From assembly GCF_033880585.1 (NCBI RefSeq), contig NZ_CP137624.1:786001-850000 (forward strand): a stretch of DNA of 64,000 nt. Direction: 5' to 3'. The stretch comes from Lysinibacillus louembei. GTDB taxonomy: Bacteria; Bacillota; Bacilli; Bacillales_A; Planococcaceae. Position 1 is the first letter of the stretch. Every line of letters starts with the position of its first letter. A program made the translations under genes and the position numbers. The notes under the pieces are model-generated. The model made no database searches. It was not told the origin of the DNA and saw only the letters and a list, made by a program, of their open reading frames with translations. Shown here piece by piece: positions 34,575 to 42,952 of the stretch.

Positions 34575-34601
34575 ATTATACCCCTACAGGTATTTAGTCA
34601 A
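34575..34601 (-). promoter_or_regulatory. Promoter of the sulfur operon with CstR operator in the spacer
   Basis: On the minus strand TTGACT (34596-34601) and TATAAT (34575-34580) enclose ATACCTGTAGGGGTAT (34578-34593). The repressor would sit exactly between the -35 and -10 boxes. The short 15-bp spacer may make the promoter need distortion, or the -10 may be shifted 2 bp (TAATAT). Confidence 0.7.
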
Positions 34602-34607
34602 GCTGTA

Positions 34608-35171
34608 TTACTCAGTAATAATAATCTCGTTCACAGGTGCACCAGATTTGCGTACGTATTTTACGATTTTATTAGCAATTGGTTCGTCCACTAATCCCCC
34701 TACTGGAAGCGTTATTGTAGACTGATCATGAAATGTAAACCGCATTTCATCATCATGCACTCGATTAATAGTTTTTTTCGTGTAATCAAGCTGAACAATG
34801 TCTCCCCACTCATAATGCTTTTTCCCCTTTAACCAATGGGCGCTTTCAATGCCACTTGTATCAATATAAACATAATGTCTTGTTCCACCGATAAATAAAA
34901 AGAAAAATGCAATAATCGCAAAAACCCCTAAGCCAATTTTAAAAATTCGTTTTTTCAAAAAGTACATCCCAATCAAGCTTGCCACAGCTGCTACAAATGC
35001 AAAGGTATACACAATTAAGCTTGATGGTAGTGGTACGAAAACAATTTTATCTGCATAATCATAAAATGTCACCGCAATAATATACGGTGTAAATAACACA
35101 ATGATTGGTGCAATTATCGCAATTGCTATTGCAAACACCGCATAAATCGTTTTCTTCTCTCTATCCAACAT
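34608..35171 (-). CDS. Hypothetical membrane protein with C-terminal soluble domain
   Basis: This 187-residue protein has three hydrophobic segments (about 8-35, 48-68 and 75-97) and a soluble C-terminal domain with YIDTSGIESAHWLKGKKHYEWGDIVQLDY, a PH-like or bPH-type look. I do not assign a family. ATG 35171 is preferred over GTG 35180, which is part of the ribosome site region. Downstream the cstR promoter begins, so it is a separate unit. Confidence 0.75.
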   Translation of the reverse strand: MLDREKKTIYAVFAIAIAIIAPIIVLFTPYIIAVTFYDYADKIVFVPLPSSLIVYTFAFVAAVASLIGMYFLKKRIFKIGLGVFAIIAFFFLFIGGTRHYVYIDTSGIESAHWLKGKKHYEWGDIVQLDYTKKTINRVHDDEMRFTFHDQSTITLPVGGLVDEPIANKIVKYVRKSGAPVNEIIITE

Positions 35172-35309
35172 TGCAATCACTCTCTTCCTAATTTATTGTA
35201 TAATTAATATACGGATGGAAATTACGGAAGTTTCAGAAAATTTGAATATAGGGAGAGAAATCATGGTTCAGCAAAAAATACTAAATATTCTATGCCACCC
35301 AAAAATGAA

Positions 35310-35341
35310 AAGCAGTAAGGAATTGCACTTCCCTACTGCTT
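35310..35341. terminator. Hairpin overlapping the metallophosphoesterase 3' end
   Basis: AAGCAGTA.GGAA pairs with TTCC.TACTGCTT with one mismatch and a 6-nt loop. It covers the last codons of the minus-strand phosphoesterase gene and is preceded (minus-strand 3' side) by a T-rich stretch. Confidence 0.6.
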
Positions 35342-36148
35342 CTTTAGCTCTACTACCACAATCTCTGGCAAATTAAAAATGCGATATGGCACAATGCTAT
35401 TGCCTAACCCTCGACTCACAACCATTGTTGTCTCTCCACTTTTATACGTGCCTGCTGTATATTTAGGGAAATAGCCTTGCCCTGGAGCCACTAGCCCTCC
35501 GATAAATGGCAGGCGTATTTGACCACCGTGTGCATGTCCTGTGAAAACAATATCAATTGCATTATCCACATATGTGTCAAAGCGCTCTGGACGATGTGAT
35601 AAGAGCAATGTCAGCGTATCATCTGGCATATCTCTCAAAGCCTCATCTAGCATCTCCTGCGTTGTATAGCCCATTAACGGGTCTTCAATCCCCGCAATAA
35701 TGATTTGTTCTCCATCCTGCTCTAACATCGTTGCACTGTTTGGCATTACATGTACACCTAGCTCAGTTAATGCTGTATAAATCTCTGTCATTTTTCTCGT
35801 TGCTACTTCATGATTACCTAACACATAATACACATCTGCCATTTCGACAAAGCCTTTTACAGCATCTAAGCTGTTATCTAAATCATAACGATTGCTGTCG
35901 ATCAAATCTCCTGTAATGAAAATAGCATCTGGATTGGTAGCCCGTACTTTTTCAATCAATCGCTCCTGCCCTTCACCGAAAATAGCATCATGTAAATCAG
36001 TGACTTGTGTAATACGATAGCCATCAAAGCTTGCTGGAACACGCTCTGATTCATACACATGCTCCGTCACAACAAGCCATTTATTATTCACCTGTAAAAA
36101 AATATAAAGAGCCACAACGAAGATTATTAATTTTACTAACTTTTTCAA
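35333..36148 (-). CDS. Membrane-anchored calcineurin-like metallophosphoesterase (YkuE-like)
   Basis: The 271-residue protein has an N-terminal membrane anchor (residues 5-20) and the dimetal phosphoesterase motifs ITQVTDLHDAIFG (D-x-H), ITGDLID (GD), LGNHEVA (GNHE), LLSHRPERFD and FTGHAHGGQIRLP. The family cleaves phosphomonoesters or diesters; YkuE-like members act at the cell surface on lipid or wall substrates. GGTG precedes ATG 36148. It stands downstream of the Ytr-type operon but 20 bp apart, possibly the last gene of that unit. Confidence 0.88.
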   Translation of the reverse strand: MKKLVKLIIFVVALYIFLQVNNKWLVVTEHVYESERVPASFDGYRITQVTDLHDAIFGEGQERLIEKVRATNPDAIFITGDLIDSNRYDLDNSLDAVKGFVEMADVYYVLGNHEVATRKMTEIYTALTELGVHVMPNSATMLEQDGEQIIIAGIEDPLMGYTTQEMLDEALRDMPDDTLTLLLSHRPERFDTYVDNAIDIVFTGHAHGGQIRLPFIGGLVAPGQGYFPKYTAGTYKSGETTMVVSRGLGNSIVPYRIFNLPEIVVVELKKQ

Positions 36149-36169
36149 CCTACACCGCTCGATTCGTTA

Positions 36170-36847
36170 TTAATGTATATTGTAAATCATACCACTTTTA
36201 TCAACAATATTTATATGTTTTGGCACATTTAAATATAATATTTGTGAGCTGTCTTCCCAACCATGGTCTTCATAGTGCTCCTGCAATAGCCATAAATCTG
36301 GTATGACACGATTATAGGTTACTCTATTTTCTATTTCAACAATTGATAATACATCATTGGCAAAGCTAAGCTGTGGCGTGATGAAATAATTTGTCATATC
36401 CATTCCTGCATACGCATATGGCAGTTGATAGTAACTTGCATAAATCTCATTAGATGCTGCATCATCTCTCCATTCTATAATAAGACGCATCATTGAAAAG
36501 CCTTGCTCATTATTATTATCAAGAACAACCTCATTTTGCGTTGCTGTAAATGTCCACTGCTCCTGCAAATAAGCTGTGGCCTCTTCTACACGTTTTTCAT
36601 TTAACTGCTCTAGGATATATCGTTTTTCTTCTAGTTTTTCCTCTACTTCTCGGTCAGACAGTGCTATATGCTGGGCATTCGGTAAATAAGGAAAAATACA
36701 AATCGCCATGAAGCCTACTGCAATATACACCGCTATTAGCTGATAAAATCGCCTTGCAGACAAAGCTTTAAAGCGTATAGGAAATAATAATCTCACTATC
36801 AAAAAGGCAACAATGAAAAGTATTATGATTGGCAATAGTGTAATCAT
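36170..36847 (-). CDS. Hypothetical membrane-anchored protein of the Ytr-like ABC operon
   Basis: This 225-residue protein has two N-terminal transmembrane segments (about 3-23 and 37-56), a Glu-rich helix (DREVEEKLEEKRYILEQLNEKRVEEA) and an outer domain. It starts in an ATGA overlap with the permease gene, so it is likely made with it. No family recognised; an accessory domain of the transporter is likely by position. Confidence 0.75.
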   Translation of the reverse strand: MITLLPIIILFIVAFLIVRLLFPIRFKALSARRFYQLIAVYIAVGFMAICIFPYLPNAQHIALSDREVEEKLEEKRYILEQLNEKRVEEATAYLQEQWTFTATQNEVVLDNNNEQGFSMMRLIIEWRDDAASNEIYASYYQLPYAYAGMDMTNYFITPQLSFANDVLSIVEIENRVTYNRVIPDLWLLQEHYEDHGWEDSSQILYLNVPKHINIVDKSGMIYNIH

Positions 36848-37551
36848 CCTCTACGCACCTCCTGCCTGTTATTAATAAACAATGTAGCAGCATACAGCAT
36901 CATTGAAATGAGCAATGCTTTTAACATATACAGGTTAATAGAACTGCTAAAGAACCATGCATTTACAGGTATTCCCATTAGAAAAATAGCAAGACCAACA
37001 ACCACAAGTATACTAACTGTTAGCACTCTAGACATGCTCCAGAGGGTACCAATAAAATAGCCAATTGCTGCCGCAAAAAGCAATGTCAAATAAAGCATAA
37101 AAAATGTTGTACCACTAGGAAGAAGCGTTGCACTTATAACATCCAAATCATATACAAGCACTTGGACAAATTGTGTACTAGCATACGATGCAATCGCTGT
37201 CAGTGTCGCAATAAACATCATGACACAAATAAATAAAATCGTTGAAATATTTGCTGTTAATCTCGTTGTAGGAATTGATAAATTCTCCATTTGTAATCGT
37301 TTAGAGGGCATGGCAAGACAAGTTGAAAATGCTGTTACTATCGACAGTGCTAAAACGCCATCCAAGCTATAAAAATACTGCTCAATCACCAGATTGTTGA
37401 AACCTCTTGAACTCATACCTGTTTGACTGCCAATAATCGAAATAAATAGTTGAACAACAATAAAGCTTATTAGCATACCTCTATAAATATCCAGCTTCCA
37501 CTTTACCTGCTCTACAATATTTCTCATCACCGACACATTATTCGAATACAT
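36844..37551 (-). CDS. ABC transporter permease subunit
   Basis: This 235-residue membrane protein has six hydrophobic segments and overlaps the ATPase gene by 14 bp. It is of the short ABC-2-like type seen beside GntR/YtrA regulators. Third in-frame start (ATG 37551) is best spaced from GGGGGG. The transported molecule is unknown. Confidence 0.78.
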   Translation of the reverse strand: MYSNNVSVMRNIVEQVKWKLDIYRGMLISFIVVQLFISIIGSQTGMSSRGFNNLVIEQYFYSLDGVLALSIVTAFSTCLAMPSKRLQMENLSIPTTRLTANISTILFICVMMFIATLTAIASYASTQFVQVLVYDLDVISATLLPSGTTFFMLYLTLLFAAAIGYFIGTLWSMSRVLTVSILVVVGLAIFLMGIPVNAWFFSSSINLYMLKALLISMMLYAATLFINNRQEVRRG

Positions 37552-38386
37552 CATCAATCCCCCCTGTTGTGTTAGCTGTCACATATTTACAAGCCTCGCT
37601 CGCAGAAATATGCTCCCATTGAATCGTCGATGATTCCTCAAAATATTTCTTTTCTATAATGAGCTCGCGATTTCCCTCAAATAAAGCGTGTGCACGATAG
37701 GGTGCAAGCTGCTCCGGTTGCCCAACTATGCGCACTGCATATTGCTGCATTTCTTCAACAGCTTGATGCACTACTACCTGTCCATAATGAATTAATAAAA
37801 TCTCCTCAATTAAATGCTCAATTTCCTGTAGATGATGACTTGATATGATAATCGTTCTCGGATATGCGATATACTCTTTCAAAATTGCCCTATACATATC
37901 TGAACGTATCGCCTCATCCATGCCATTCATTGGCTCATCTAACAATGTAATTGCACAGCGCGCTGCCAAGCCATAAATTAAATGAAAAGAGGAGCGCTGC
38001 CCTTTTGATAAACTACTAGGAAAGCTTTTGTCACTAATTCCTACATAGTGCAACAGCTTTTCTGCCAGTTCCTGTTGCCAATTCGGATAAAAGCGGGACG
38101 CCGTTTTAAAAATTTGCTCAATATTGCTATTTGCAGCAAACGTCATACCTTCTTCAATAAAAATTGTATTCGTTGCTGCCGCTAAGCTCAGCGGACTATC
38201 TTGATAAATACTTACTTGGCCTGCGGTTGGTCTACTATGGCCCGCTAAAATATTTAGCAGCGTGGATTTACCCGCACCATTTCGCCCAATTAGACCAACA
38301 ATTTTATGTTCCTCAATTTGGAAGGAAACATCTTTTAATATTTCTTTGCCTCTATATTTTTTCAGGATATTTTTACATTGAATCAA
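37538..38386 (-). CDS. ABC transporter ATP-binding protein (YtrB-like)
   Basis: The 282-residue ATPase has Walker A GRNGAGKST, signature LSKGQRSSF, Walker B ITLLDEPMNGMD and the switch His in IISSHHLQEIE. A C-terminal extension of about 80 residues follows the core. TTG 38386 follows GAGGAG. It is the second gene of a GntR-ATPase-permease-accessory operon, whose substrate is unknown but which is often induced by wall-active antibiotics in related genomes. Confidence 0.9.
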   Translation of the reverse strand: MIQCKNILKKYRGKEILKDVSFQIEEHKIVGLIGRNGAGKSTLLNILAGHSRPTAGQVSIYQDSPLSLAAATNTIFIEEGMTFAANSNIEQIFKTASRFYPNWQQELAEKLLHYVGISDKSFPSSLSKGQRSSFHLIYGLAARCAITLLDEPMNGMDEAIRSDMYRAILKEYIAYPRTIIISSHHLQEIEHLIEEILLIHYGQVVVHQAVEEMQQYAVRIVGQPEQLAPYRAHALFEGNRELIIEKKYFEESSTIQWEHISASEACKYVTANTTGGIDDVFE

Positions 38387-38388
38387 AG

Positions 38389-38760
38389 TTATTCTCCTCT
38401 CTGTATCTTGTGAATGAGTGTTAACAACTCCTCATCTGCTACTGCAAGTCGTCGTGCCTCTAACACAAGCTCTTGCGCAAGCTTTTGCAATGTCTCATTG
38501 CGCCGTTTCTCCAAGATCATCTCTTTCGCCTGTGTCGTCACAAACATACCCAGCCCCCTTTTTTTATATAAAATTTCTTCCTCTAACAACAGTGTTAGCC
38601 CTTTTCCTGCAGTTGCTGGATTAATATTAAATAGCTCCGCTAGCTGATATTGTGAATACACCTTGCCGTCAGCTATAAGGCGGTCTGCTAATATCTCATT
38701 TTGCAGCCATTCCGCAACCTGCACATAAATGGGCGTCGTGCCATCCATATTCAATTTCAA
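38389..38760 (-). CDS. GntR family regulator (YtrA subfamily)
   Basis: This 123-residue repressor has a winged helix (TPIYVQVAEWLQNEIL; VYSQYQLAELFNINPATAGKGLTLLLEEEILYKK with breaks) and only a short C-terminal dimerisation helix pair, the YtrA arrangement. TTG 38760 follows GGGGGTG; the frame upstream is open to 38829 but crosses the probable operator. It leads the ABC operon and a TAGTG-N8-CACTA operator lies 27 bp upstream. Confidence 0.88.
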   Translation of the reverse strand: MKLNMDGTTPIYVQVAEWLQNEILADRLIADGKVYSQYQLAELFNINPATAGKGLTLLLEEEILYKKRGLGMFVTTQAKEMILEKRRNETLQKLAQELVLEARRLAVADEELLTLIHKIQRGE

Positions 38761-38786
38761 ATTATAGCACCCCCAAGTCGGTACAT

Positions 38787-38804
38787 TAGTGTTGTAATGC
38801 ACTA
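38787..38804. promoter_or_regulatory. Probable YtrA-type operator TAGTG-N8-CACTA
   Basis: Two 5-bp half sites are spaced by TTGTAATG, upstream of the GntR gene and overlapping its likely promoter region. The dyad layout fits binding by a GntR dimer and autoregulation. Confidence 0.5.
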
Positions 38805-38825
38805 TATATAAATTCCATAATTTTG

Positions 38826-38937
38826 TCAAGTCGTGCTATAGAATTTTTCTATTTGATCACTTCTAGCTCTTATTTGATCACTTTTTACTGCTATTTGATC
38901 ACTTTTCCTGTTTATTCGATCACTCTTGTCACCAAGG
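38826..38937 (-). repeat. Four 21-bp tandem repeats encoding SDQI heptads
   Basis: ATTTGATCACTT recurs at 38851, 38872 and 38893 and as ATTCGATCACTC at 38914, an exact 21-bp period. Read on the minus strand the array is open and gives SDRINRK, SDQIAVK, SDQIRAR and SDQIEKF, ending at a stop at 38826-38828. The frame begins inside the 3' end of the NERD gene (+1 relative), with possible TTG/GTG starts near 38970. It may be a small coiled-coil peptide gene or a former extension of the NERD gene. Confidence 0.6.
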
Positions 38938-39819
38938 CCATTTATAAATCGTGCTACGACCACCTCCTGATTCAATTAGTCCAGCTGATTGTAGCAAACG
39001 CTTTGTTCTATGTCGGTCTTTCACTTGAAGAAACTCACATGCTTCTCTATTGGAGATGGTTTCTTTTACAAATATGAACCACTCCTTCAATGTTGCGATA
39101 TGTGCTTGTTTATCACGATGCCCACAGTTTGAGCAGTGCCAGCCAGTTCTTTTATACTGCATTGCTAAAGAGTCACAAACACAGCGCACGCCTGACTTTA
39201 TTGCATGCACTTTCACTTGCCATCTTGGAAATAACGGGTAACGCACAAATTTATAGCGTTCATTTTCCGCTTGAAGCGACGCTATAAGCCCATCACAATC
39301 ATCTTGCGTTAAAGTTTTAGGAAAACGCGCCTGTTGTTGCGCATAAAATGTAGGAATCATCGATAAAAATAATAGAGGTTGACGTTTTGGGGACTTTATA
39401 ATTAAAGGATAGCTTGATGTCGTCCAGACAATCGCACCGATTACAGGTATTTTGATGTCATGTTGTATGAGCCATTGCTGGAGTAAATGCATATTGCGTT
39501 CAAGCTGTACTTCAGGGCTTTCAAAGGTAGTGGCAATACCTTCGCACACCCTTACTAGACGTGTAGGATTTTCTTCGAAGGATAATTCACCTGTAATGTT
39601 TTTGCTTTCAAGCACTAATAAAAAGCGTTCTGTCACAACGAGACAATCTATTTGAAATTTACCCACTGCATGCAGAGAAATATCGAATAGTACATTTTTA
39701 GCTATGCAATAATTGTCGAATAGTCGCCGAAGTCGCATTTCTCCTGCATCTCCAGCTAGAATAGCCTTCCATTTCATTTCGACGAACTCTAAGTTATCCA
39801 CAGTGAAGCGATTTAACAA
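38929..39819 (-). CDS. NERD-domain protein with zinc ribbon and C-terminal winged helix
   Basis: This 296-residue protein has a NERD (nuclease-related) domain at residues 20-150; FQIDCLVV and LLVLESKNITG supply the D and E-x-K expected of this PD-(D/E)xK-like fold. A CxxC zinc ribbon (VCVCDSL... WHCSNCGHRD) lies near residue 220-240 and a helix-turn-helix-like tail (SNREACEFLQVKDRHRTKRLLQ) ends the protein. DNA binding or cleavage is likely. TTG 39819 follows AGGAGGAG; codons upstream are unsupported. Confidence 0.82.
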   Translation of the reverse strand: MLNRFTVDNLEFVEMKWKAILAGDAGEMRLRRLFDNYCIAKNVLFDISLHAVGKFQIDCLVVTERFLLVLESKNITGELSFEENPTRLVRVCEGIATTFESPEVQLERNMHLLQQWLIQHDIKIPVIGAIVWTTSSYPLIIKSPKRQPLLFLSMIPTFYAQQQARFPKTLTQDDCDGLIASLQAENERYKFVRYPLFPRWQVKVHAIKSGVRCVCDSLAMQYKRTGWHCSNCGHRDKQAHIATLKEWFIFVKETISNREACEFLQVKDRHRTKRLLQSAGLIESGGGRSTIYKWPW

Positions 39820-39970
39820 ATTTTCTCCTCCTCTTTTCCACAAAGTTATCCTCAAATTAAAAGGTTATTCACAGAAGAAATAGTTGAATTATCCACAATT
39901 AAAATTTTACGACAAAATACTACAAAAAAACACCTACTTCCCGAAAGAAGTAGGCGCGAATTGTGGATAA

Positions 39971-40381
39971 CTATTCTTTTAGCTCCCGTTCAACTGGTAT
40001 TTCCTCACTATGCTCTGGCACAGTAGCTTCATCTCCAAATAGCACAGGCTTCAATAAGTCTTCACCGGACCCTTCAGCAAGTGGTACACGTGAACGATAT
40101 GCTGCACGACAAACGAGATGTCCTGCAACTGGTGCTGTAATAAATACGAAAATGATACCTAAAATTAAACGAATACTAAAGTAGCCATCGTGGCTCCAAA
40201 AATAAATAAAGGCTCCGAAAAGACAGGCTAATACGGATAGGGTAGCACTTTTCGTTGCGGCATGGGAGCGTGTATACACATCGGGTAAACGAATCATACC
40301 GAAGGCGCTAACAACACTAACGATAGAGCCAAACAAAATTAATAGAACTCCTATCCACTCAACGATTTGATTTACGTTCAA
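39971..40381 (-). CDS. mnhG: Mrp/Mnh cation:proton antiporter subunit G
   Basis: The 136-residue membrane subunit has three hydrophobic segments and the family stretch IGSIVSVVSAFGMIRLPDVYTRSHAATKSAT. It has an extended acidic C-terminus. TTG 40381 follows GGGGAG and overlaps mnhF by 23 bp. It is the last of seven subunits that together exchange external protons for cytosolic Na+. Confidence 0.9.
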   Translation of the reverse strand: MNVNQIVEWIGVLLILFGSIVSVVSAFGMIRLPDVYTRSHAATKSATLSVLACLFGAFIYFWSHDGYFSIRLILGIIFVFITAPVAGHLVCRAAYRSRVPLAEGSGEDLLKPVLFGDEATVPEHSEEIPVERELKE

Positions 40382-40643
40382 CGATAACTCCCCTTTCAAT
40401 ATATTTCGAAAAGGCGATTGTGCCAATAAATGCTAAAATCCCTAAAATTAAAATAGCCTCTAAAAAAGCCTTTGTCTTTAATAAAATCGAAACAATCGCA
40501 ATCGAGGAAATCAGATTAACGCCTATCGTATCAAGCCCAATAGCACGATCTGGCTTAGAAGGCCCTACAATTACACGATAAAGGAGAAGTGCGATTGCAA
40601 CCATAAATAAAACGAGTGAAGCAAGTAAAATTTTCTCAATCAT
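40359..40643 (-). CDS. mnhF: Mrp/Mnh antiporter subunit F
   Basis: This 94-residue, three-helix subunit has YRVIVGPSKPDRAIGLDTIGVNLI, typical of MnhF. Its ATG overlaps the mnhE stop by one base (TAATG). Confidence 0.93.
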   Translation of the reverse strand: MIEKILLASLVLFMVAIALLLYRVIVGPSKPDRAIGLDTIGVNLISSIAIVSILLKTKAFLEAILILGILAFIGTIAFSKYIERGVIVERKSNR

Positions 40644-41125
40644 TAACGTGACACCTCCATAATTGCCTTCTCAAATTTACCAATGGAACGAAGCAATGTT
40701 TCCTTGGATTCCTCGATATCCATTGCATGAATATAAAACATATCGCCCTCCTCAGAAACTTCCATGACTACAGAGCCTGGTGTTAGTGTCAGTAGCAATG
40801 CTAATGCTGTAAGCTCCCAATCTCCTCGAAGCTCTGTACGATATGTAATAATGCCAGGTGTAATTTTTAACTTTGGCGTCAACACCTGATGAATAACAGA
40901 AAAGCTGGATAAAAGCAGCTCACGAATAAATAGTGAAATCAACTTGAACACCTTAAAGACACGACGCAAATAAAATTGAGTTCCGAAAAATCGATGCATT
41001 GCATATAAAATAAAGATACCAACTAGAAAGCCTGCTACAAACGTAGGAAAGCCTGCTGTAGGGTCATCCTTCAGTAAAAACCATAGCGTAGCGATAAATA
41101 AATTTAAAATAAACTGACCGAACAT
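40643..41125 (-). CDS. mnhE: Mrp/Mnh antiporter subunit E
   Basis: This 160-residue subunit has two or three N-terminal helices, then a soluble domain with ITYRTELRGDWELTALALLLTLTPGSVVMEVSEEGD split by short stretches, the MnhE signature. It lies 13 bp after mnhD. Confidence 0.93.
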   Translation of the reverse strand: MFGQFILNLFIATLWFLLKDDPTAGFPTFVAGFLVGIFILYAMHRFFGTQFYLRRVFKVFKLISLFIRELLLSSFSVIHQVLTPKLKITPGIITYRTELRGDWELTALALLLTLTPGSVVMEVSEEGDMFYIHAMDIEESKETLLRSIGKFEKAIMEVSR

Positions 41126-41138
41126 AATGCGCCTCCTT

Positions 41139-42620
41139 CTACTTAGCTCCTAAAATTGCTTCAATATAAATAGCTGGGTTCGCTAAAGTACGCGCTGCAT
41201 CCTCTACATACACGGCAATTCCCTCTGCACCTAAGCCAAGTGCTACAAGACAAAGCGCAAGCATCACAAACGATGCCATCGCTGCTTTTGGAATAGGCTT
41301 TTTATCTTCATCACTAACGGATGTTTCCCCGAAAAATGCTGCTAGGAAAATACGAAGTAAAGAATATAATACGATAACGCTTGAGCCAAATCCGATTGCT
41401 AGTAAAACGTAAAAGCCACCCTCTATCGCCTGCTGACCAATTAACACTTTGCCAATAAAGCCACTCAATGGCGGAATGCCTGCCAACGCACACATCACAA
41501 TAAAGTAAATCCAGCCGAATAAAGGATAATGACGAATCAAGCCATTCATATTTTTGACGATAATCTCACCTGTTAAATACACCATCGTCCCTACAATTAA
41601 AAACAATAACGCTTTTGCCAGCATATCGTGCATTAAATAATAAATTGCTCCCGCAAAAGCCTGCTCTGTCCCAACAGCTAGACCTATCATAATAAAGCCA
41701 ACGCCGATTATGACATTGTAAGCTGCAATTGTCCGCACATCGCGACCTGATAATGCGCCTAAGCAGCCAAGCACAATTGTAATCCCTGCCATAACGCCAA
41801 TTAACACATGCGTTACGCCTGTATTTAGCGTAAACATCAGCGTGAATGTACGGAATAATGCGTAAATCCCCACTTTCGTCAATAAAGCTGCAAACAAAGC
41901 TTGAACTACTGTCGGTGGTACACTGTACGAGCCTGGTAGCCAGAAAAATAATAACAAACCAGCTTTTAAGCTAAAGACGATTAAAAATAAAATCGCTACT
42001 GTCGTTAAAATAGGGTCTTGTCCTACTTCTGCCACACGTACCGCAATATGTGCCATGTTTAATGTTTTTAACGTGCCATATAAATAAGCGAGCGCTACTA
42101 AAAACATCCATGAAGCGACTACATTAATCAATACATATTTCAACGATTCTCGCAGCTGAAACTTTTCGCCTCCCAGCGCTACTAATGCATAAGAAGCTAG
42201 TAGCATTACTTCAAAGCAAACGAATAAATTAAAAATATCACCTGTTAAAAAGGAGCCATTTACTCCTGCAATTAGGAACAACACAAACGGATAGAAAAAC
42301 ATTTGCTCATGGCGCTCACCAATTGTTGAAAAGGCATAAATTAAGCAAATCGCTGTAATAATATTTGCTGTTAAAACGAGCAGCATTGAAAATGAATCTG
42401 CTACGAATAAAATACCAAATGGTGGTAACCATCCGCTAAAATCAATTTTCATAATGCCATTTGCCTGTACTTCAAGAAGCAAAATCAATGCAATGATACT
42501 AACTGCAACAACTGTCACTAAGCTCACAATTCGCTGCACACGAATATTTTGGCGTAAAAACACCAGTACAATTGCTGTTACAATAGGAATAATAAGTGGT
42601 AATACAATAATATTATTCAT
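41139..42620 (-). CDS. mnhD: Mrp/Mnh antiporter subunit D
   Basis: This 493-residue proton-channel-like subunit is homologous to complex I NuoM/NuoN, with about 14 helices. Conserved charged residues include the Glu in FVCFEVMLLASY and Lys in TKVGIYALFR and FSLKAGLLLF. It overlaps mnhC by 8 bp. Confidence 0.95.
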   Translation of the reverse strand: MNNIIVLPLIIPIVTAIVLVFLRQNIRVQRIVSLVTVVAVSIIALILLLEVQANGIMKIDFSGWLPPFGILFVADSFSMLLVLTANIITAICLIYAFSTIGERHEQMFFYPFVLFLIAGVNGSFLTGDIFNLFVCFEVMLLASYALVALGGEKFQLRESLKYVLINVVASWMFLVALAYLYGTLKTLNMAHIAVRVAEVGQDPILTTVAILFLIVFSLKAGLLLFFWLPGSYSVPPTVVQALFAALLTKVGIYALFRTFTLMFTLNTGVTHVLIGVMAGITIVLGCLGALSGRDVRTIAAYNVIIGVGFIMIGLAVGTEQAFAGAIYYLMHDMLAKALLFLIVGTMVYLTGEIIVKNMNGLIRHYPLFGWIYFIVMCALAGIPPLSGFIGKVLIGQQAIEGGFYVLLAIGFGSSVIVLYSLLRIFLAAFFGETSVSDEDKKPIPKAAMASFVMLALCLVALGLGAEGIAVYVEDAARTLANPAIYIEAILGAK

Positions 42621-42951
42621 CCGGTGATCCCCCTAGCTTGCTGAAATCATCTGTTCCATTTGTACTGTACATACGATAAGCCAAAACCAATACAAATGCT
42701 GTAACAGCAAAGCTAATAACAATCGCCGTCAAGATCAATGCCTGTGGAAGTGCATCTGTATACGGACCATCTGACTGGCCTAATAGCGGCACATCCCCTT
42801 TTTTCAAGCCACCTACGGATAAAATAAGTAAATGAACCGCATGTGATAAAACAGCTGTGCCTAAAATAACGCGAATCACTGTACGTGAGAGGATTAAATA
42901 GGTCGCTACTGCAACTAGAATTCCTACTAATATAACAATTAAAGACTCCAT
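42613..42951 (-). CDS. mnhC: Mrp/Mnh antiporter subunit C
   Basis: This 112-residue NuoK-like subunit has three helices, LGTAVLSHAVHLLILSVGG and DALPQALILTAIVISFAVTAF. ATG 42951 overlaps the end of mnhB; the in-frame start at 42966 is inside mnhB with a poorer site. Confidence 0.93.
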   Translation of the reverse strand: MESLIVILVGILVAVATYLILSRTVIRVILGTAVLSHAVHLLILSVGGLKKGDVPLLGQSDGPYTDALPQALILTAIVISFAVTAFVLVLAYRMYSTNGTDDFSKLGGSPDE

Positions 42952-42952
42952 A

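Noticed and set aside
35263..35376. A 37-codon plus-strand ORF with a GGGAGAG ribosome site and TATAAT near 35196
   Set aside because: It runs through the terminator and into the antisense of the phosphoesterase gene; the peptide has no recognisable feature. Possible but unsupported.
38851..38934. 21-bp repeats considered as a CRISPR array or replication iterons
   Set aside because: There are no unique spacers of CRISPR length, no cas genes, no replication gene, and the repeats are heptad-coding.
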